Of a stretch of 64,000 bases of DNA, positions 60,729 through 64,000 are shown piece after piece (position 1 is the first letter of the stretch; the number at the start of each line of letters is the position of its first letter). The position numbers and the translations under genes are program-made. The stretch is taken from NCBI RefSeq assembly GCF_009674535.1, contig NZ_WKJK01000020.1, positions 62,001 through 126,000 of the forward strand, in the 5' to 3' direction. The notes beneath the pieces were generated by a model. It saw only the letters and a list, made by a program, of their open reading frames with translations, did not search any database and was not told where the DNA came from. This DNA is from Duganella guangzhouensis (GTDB taxonomy: Bacteria > Pseudomonadota > Gammaproteobacteria > Burkholderiales > Burkholderiaceae_D).

Positions 60729-62783
60729 ATGAGATTCCCCCTGTTGCTGCTGGGTACCGCTATCGCGGCCAGCGCCACGGCCGCGCCGCGCGGCTTTACC
60801 GTAGAAGACCTGGTCAAGATGGAGCGCGTAGGCAGCCCGGTGCTGTCGCCGGACGCCAGCCGCGTGGTGTACACCGTGCGCTCGACCGATCTGGACAAGA
60901 ACCGTGGCAATACCCAGCTGTGGCTGCTGGATCTGCGCACTCCGAAAGCGGCTCCGGTACGCCTGACCCAGGCCGCCGCCAGCAGCACGGACCCGGAATG
61001 GGCGCCGGATGGCCAATCGATTTATTTTCTGTCCGGCCGCTCCGGTTCGTCGCAGGTGTGGCGTCTGCCGCTGAGCGGCGGCGAAGCCAGCAAGGTCACC
61101 GATCTGCCGCTGGATGTCGACAACTTCCGCCTGTCGCCGCAAGGTGATCGCCTGCTGTTCAGCATGGCCGTGTTCCGCGATTGCGCCGATCTGGCTTGCA
61201 GCAAGACGCGTCTCGACGATCTGGCCAAGGTCAAGGCCAGCGGCAAGGTGTACGACAAGCTGTTCGTGCGCCACTGGGATACCTGGGCCGATGGCCGCAA
61301 CAATGTGCTGTACTCGGCGCCGATCGATACCAGCGGCAAGGTCAGCGTGCAGCCGGTCAGCCTGAGCGGCAAGCTGGATGGCGATGTGCCGTCCAAGCCG
61401 TTTGGCGACCATGACGAATACCACTTCAGCCCGGACGGCAAGACCGTCGCCTTCTCGGCCCGCATCGCCGGCAAGACCGAAGCCTGGTCGACCAACTTCG
61501 ACGTCTACACCGTGCCAGCCACCGGCGGCGAGCCAACCAATCTGACCGCCGACAACAAAGCCTGGGACACCAAGGCCATCTACTCGCCGGACGGTAAAAC
61601 CCTGGCCTACGTGGCGATGGACAAACCAACCTTCGAGGCCGACCGCTTCCACCTGGTGCTGATCGACGTCGCCACCGGCAAGAAGCGCACTGTGGCCGAT
61701 AACTGGGACCGCTCGATCGCCGACTTCCGTTGGGCACCGGACAGCAAGTCCGTGCTGGCGCTGGCGGACGACATCGGCCAGCATCGCCTGTTCTCGATCG
61801 ACACCGCCAACGGCAAGGTGAGCGCTGTAACCGGCAAAGGCTATGTGGCCGGCTTCGATGTGGCCAAGGACACCATCGTGATGGCGCACGCCAGCCTGAC
61901 CGCCGGCGCGCAGCTGTACAAATTCAAACTGGGCGGCAGCGCCGACAAGGCCGAGCAGCTGACCCACCTGAACGAAGCCGCGCTGGCCGACGTCAAGTTC
62001 GGCGAGTTCGAGCAGTTCTCCTTCACCGGTGCCAACGGCGAAACCGTGTACGGCCACGTGATGAAGCCATGGAACGCGCAGCCGGGCCAGAAGTATCCGA
62101 TCGCCTTCCTGGTGCACGGCGGCCCGCAGGGCAGCTTTGGCAACTCGTGGAGCTATCGCTGGAATCCGCAGGTGTACGCCGGCGCTGGCTATGCGACCGT
62201 GTTCATCGACTTCCACGGTTCCACCGGTTACGGCCAGAAGTTCACCGACTCGATCAGCGGTGACTGGGGCGGCAAGCCGCTGGAAGACCTGCAAAAAGGT
62301 CTGGCGGCGGCAGTGGCCAAATATCCATGGCTGGACCGCGAGAATAGCTGCGCACTGGGCGCGTCCTACGGCGGCTACATGATGAACTGGATTCAGGGTA
62401 GCTGGAGCGATGGCTTCAAGTGCATCGTCAACCACGACGGCGTGTTTGATACCCGTGGCATGGGCTTCTCGACCGAAGAAATCTGGTTCACCGAATGGGA
62501 AAACGGCGGCGCGTATTTCGACGTGCCGCAGAACTACGAGAAGTTCAACCCGGCGCTGAAGGTGAAGAACTGGAAGACGCCAATGCTGGTGGTGCAGGGC
62601 GATATGGACTTCCGCATCCCGACCGCGCAGGGACTGGGCGCCTTCACCGCGCTGCAGCGCCAGGGCATTCCGAGCAAATTGCTGTTCTTCCCGGATGAGA
62701 ATCACTGGGTACTGAAACCGGCCAACTCGGTGCTGTGGCATCACACCGTGATCGACTGGCTGAATACCTACATCAAGAAATAA
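60729..62783 (+). CDS. S9 family peptidase (acylaminoacyl peptidase type)
   Basis: A 684-residue exported serine peptidase. The signal peptide ends ASATAAP. A beta-propeller with repeated SPDG-type blades precedes the hydrolase domain: Ser546 in GASYGGYMMNW, Asp in GDMDFRIP and His in ENHWVLKP. GGAG at 8 nt supports the ATG at 60729. The M1 aminopeptidase gene follows by 12 bp, so the two probably form a peptide-degrading operon. Confidence 0.93.
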   Translation: MRFPLLLLGTAIAASATAAPRGFTVEDLVKMERVGSPVLSPDASRVVYTVRSTDLDKNRGNTQLWLLDLRTPKAAPVRLTQAAASSTDPEWAPDGQSIYFLSGRSGSSQVWRLPLSGGEASKVTDLPLDVDNFRLSPQGDRLLFSMAVFRDCADLACSKTRLDDLAKVKASGKVYDKLFVRHWDTWADGRNNVLYSAPIDTSGKVSVQPVSLSGKLDGDVPSKPFGDHDEYHFSPDGKTVAFSARIAGKTEAWSTNFDVYTVPATGGEPTNLTADNKAWDTKAIYSPDGKTLAYVAMDKPTFEADRFHLVLIDVATGKKRTVADNWDRSIADFRWAPDSKSVLALADDIGQHRLFSIDTANGKVSAVTGKGYVAGFDVAKDTIVMAHASLTAGAQLYKFKLGGSADKAEQLTHLNEAALADVKFGEFEQFSFTGANGETVYGHVMKPWNAQPGQKYPIAFLVHGGPQGSFGNSWSYRWNPQVYAGAGYATVFIDFHGSTGYGQKFTDSISGDWGGKPLEDLQKGLAAAVAKYPWLDRENSCALGASYGGYMMNWIQGSWSDGFKCIVNHDGVFDTRGMGFSTEEIWFTEWENGGAYFDVPQNYEKFNPALKVKNWKTPMLVVQGDMDFRIPTAQGLGAFTALQRQGIPSKLLFFPDENHWVLKPANSVLWHHTVIDWLNTYIKK

Positions 62784-62795
62784 GCGGGAGCGCAC

Positions 62796-64000
62796 ATGAA
62801 AAAATATCTGATTGCCAGCGCCATCGCGCTGGCTTTCGGTGGCGCTCACGCCGCCGATACCGCCGCACCCGCGCCACGCGCGGAAAATGCCTATCTGTCG
62901 CAAGTTGACGCCGCCGCCCGCGCGGCGCGCGTCAGCAATGTCGACTACACGCTGGAATTCGCGCTGACCGGCAAGGAAAGCTTCAGCGGCAAGACCACGC
63001 TGAGCTTCGACCTGTCCGACGCCGCGCAAGCGCTGACCATTGACCTCGACAAGGCCAACATCAGCAGCTTGACCGTCAACGGCAAGACCGTCGCACCGCA
63101 ATACAACCAGTGGTTCATCACACTGGCGGCGGCCGACCTGGTGGCCGGTCGCAACACCGTCACCATCGAGTACACGCGCCTGCACAGCACCAATGGTGAA
63201 GGCTTGCACCGCATGGTCGACCCGGTCGATGGCCGCGTCTACACATACAGCCACTTCGAGCCGGCCGCCGCGCACCAGATGTTCCCGGTGTTCGACCAGC
63301 CGGATTTGAAAGGCACCTACCAGATCACCGTCACCACGCCGGCCGACTGGGTAGTGTCGTCCACCAAGCGCGAAACCAGCGTGCAGGACATCGACGGCGG
63401 CAAACGCTGGAGCTTCCCGCGCACCAAAAAACTGAGCCCGTATAACTTCTCCATGCACGCCGGCCCGTACAAGGTCTGGGAAGACAACAGCGGCAAATAT
63501 CCGATGCGTTTATTCGCGCGCCAATCGGTGGCATCGCAGGTATCGCCGGCGGACTGGTTCAAGTACACCAAGGCCGGCCTGGCCTTCTTCGACCAGTACT
63601 TCGGCATCCCTTACCAGTTTGAGAAGTACGACCAGCTGCTGGTGCCAGACTTCCTTTACGGCGCGATGGAAAACGCCGCCGCCATCACCTTTGCCGAAGG
63701 CCGCTTCCTGCACAAGGAAGAAATGACCTCGGCGCAGAAGCAATCGCTGGCCGGCGTCATCATGCACGAAATGGCGCACCAGTGGTTTGGCGATCTGGTC
63801 ACCATGAAGTGGTGGAACGGCCTGTGGTTGAACGAAAGCTTTGCCTCCTTCATGGGCACGCTGGCCACCTCCGAGGCGACCGAGTTCACCAACGCCTGGC
63901 AAAGCTTCTACTCCAGCGGCAAGCAGGAGGCATACGTGCAGGATGCGCGCGTGACCACGCACGCGGTCGAAACGCCGGTGCCATCGACCGCCAATGCCTT
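62796..64000 (+). CDS. M1 family metallo-aminopeptidase (partial, runs off the window)
   Basis: The first ~401 codons of an exported zinc aminopeptidase (signal peptide MKKYLIASAIALAFGGAHA). The substrate-binding motif GAMENAAAITF starts near residue 289, and the zinc site HEMAHQWFGD (His324) is followed by NES downstream. It removes N-terminal residues from peptides. GGGAG at 5 nt supports the start. The C-terminal helical domain lies beyond 64000. Confidence 0.95.
   Translation, partial: MKKYLIASAIALAFGGAHAADTAAPAPRAENAYLSQVDAAARAARVSNVDYTLEFALTGKESFSGKTTLSFDLSDAAQALTIDLDKANISSLTVNGKTVAPQYNQWFITLAAADLVAGRNTVTIEYTRLHSTNGEGLHRMVDPVDGRVYTYSHFEPAAAHQMFPVFDQPDLKGTYQITVTTPADWVVSSTKRETSVQDIDGGKRWSFPRTKKLSPYNFSMHAGPYKVWEDNSGKYPMRLFARQSVASQVSPADWFKYTKAGLAFFDQYFGIPYQFEKYDQLLVPDFLYGAMENAAAITFAEGRFLHKEEMTSAQKQSLAGVIMHEMAHQWFGDLVTMKWWNGLWLNESFASFMGTLATSEATEFTNAWQSFYSSGKQEAYVQDARVTTHAVETPVPSTANA

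Noticed and set aside
60588..63458. 956-codon minus-strand open frame opposite the S9 and M1 peptidases
   Set aside because: Composition is that of antisense high-GC DNA (Gly, Val, Ala, His, Arg), and both plus-strand genes have full catalytic motifs.

Overview
The window is GC-rich DNA from a Gram-negative bacterium. Two TonB-dependent receptors, Flp pilins, a PEP-CTERM protein, secreted peptidases and glycosidases, and a SapC / tryptophan-halogenase locus suggest a betaproteobacterium of the Oxalobacteraceae (Massilia / Duganella / Janthinobacterium-like). That placement is inferred from gene content; no rRNA gene is present.

Layout. 1-1.7 kb: two near-identical pairs of Flp pilin genes flank a GNAT acetyltransferase gene, a tandem duplication that includes the upstream DNA. 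1.7-7.4 kb: a secreted cupin, an S9 peptidase and a TonB receptor. 7.4-10.4 kb: an apparent three-gene operon (XRE-cupin regulator, GNAT, 7TMR-type sensor kinase) with a compact, probably leaderless promoter. 10.4-19.3 kb: MazG-like pyrophosphohydrolase, two DUF2807 proteins, chemoreceptor, GGDEF/EAL protein, a double-sensor CheW fusion and a PsiF protein. 19.4-26.0 kb: pullulanase lipoprotein, CuZn superoxide dismutase, a divergent SDR/LysR pair and two lipoproteins. 26.0-27.2 kb: AT-richer accessory DNA with a broken DUF3800 gene and a long imperfect hairpin.

27.2-37.1 kb is the most coherent locus. It holds two flavin-dependent halogenase paralogues, SapC, a cupin_8/JmjC-like protein and a TonB receptor on one strand, and a NodB-type deacetylase plus a LacI regulator on the other. 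Three LacI-type palindromes lie between the two arms, and one sits at the predicted start site of each divergent promoter. This looks like a substrate-inducible uptake locus controlled by its own LacI protein. The substrate cannot be read from the sequence.

37.1-48.98 kb: higBA toxin-antitoxin, S9 peptidase, YgjV-like protein, coiled-coil protein, two substrate-binding proteins without permeases, a 2-hydroxycarboxylate transporter, a PEP-CTERM protein, and a GH3 glycosidase divergent from a LysR gene. 49.0-51.25 kb: a decayed element inserted at tRNA-Phe(GAA), bounded by 49-bp direct repeats and containing an internally deleted IS21-family remnant, a truncated PIN-like gene and three evenly spaced palindromes. 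51.3-64.0 kb: M20 peptidase, a REP-like repeat, GH13 amylase, S9 peptidase, MFS transporter, hemerythrin-like protein, an 80-bp near-perfect palindrome, an SDR gene with its TetR regulator, another S9 peptidase and an M1 aminopeptidase cut by the window end.

Overall the window combines polymer scavenging (four S9 peptidases, M20, M1, GH13 x2, GH3, two TonB receptors) with sensing and regulation. The recent changes visible are the pilin duplication and the tRNA-Phe insertion. Gene calls rest on motifs recognised by eye; no database search was run.
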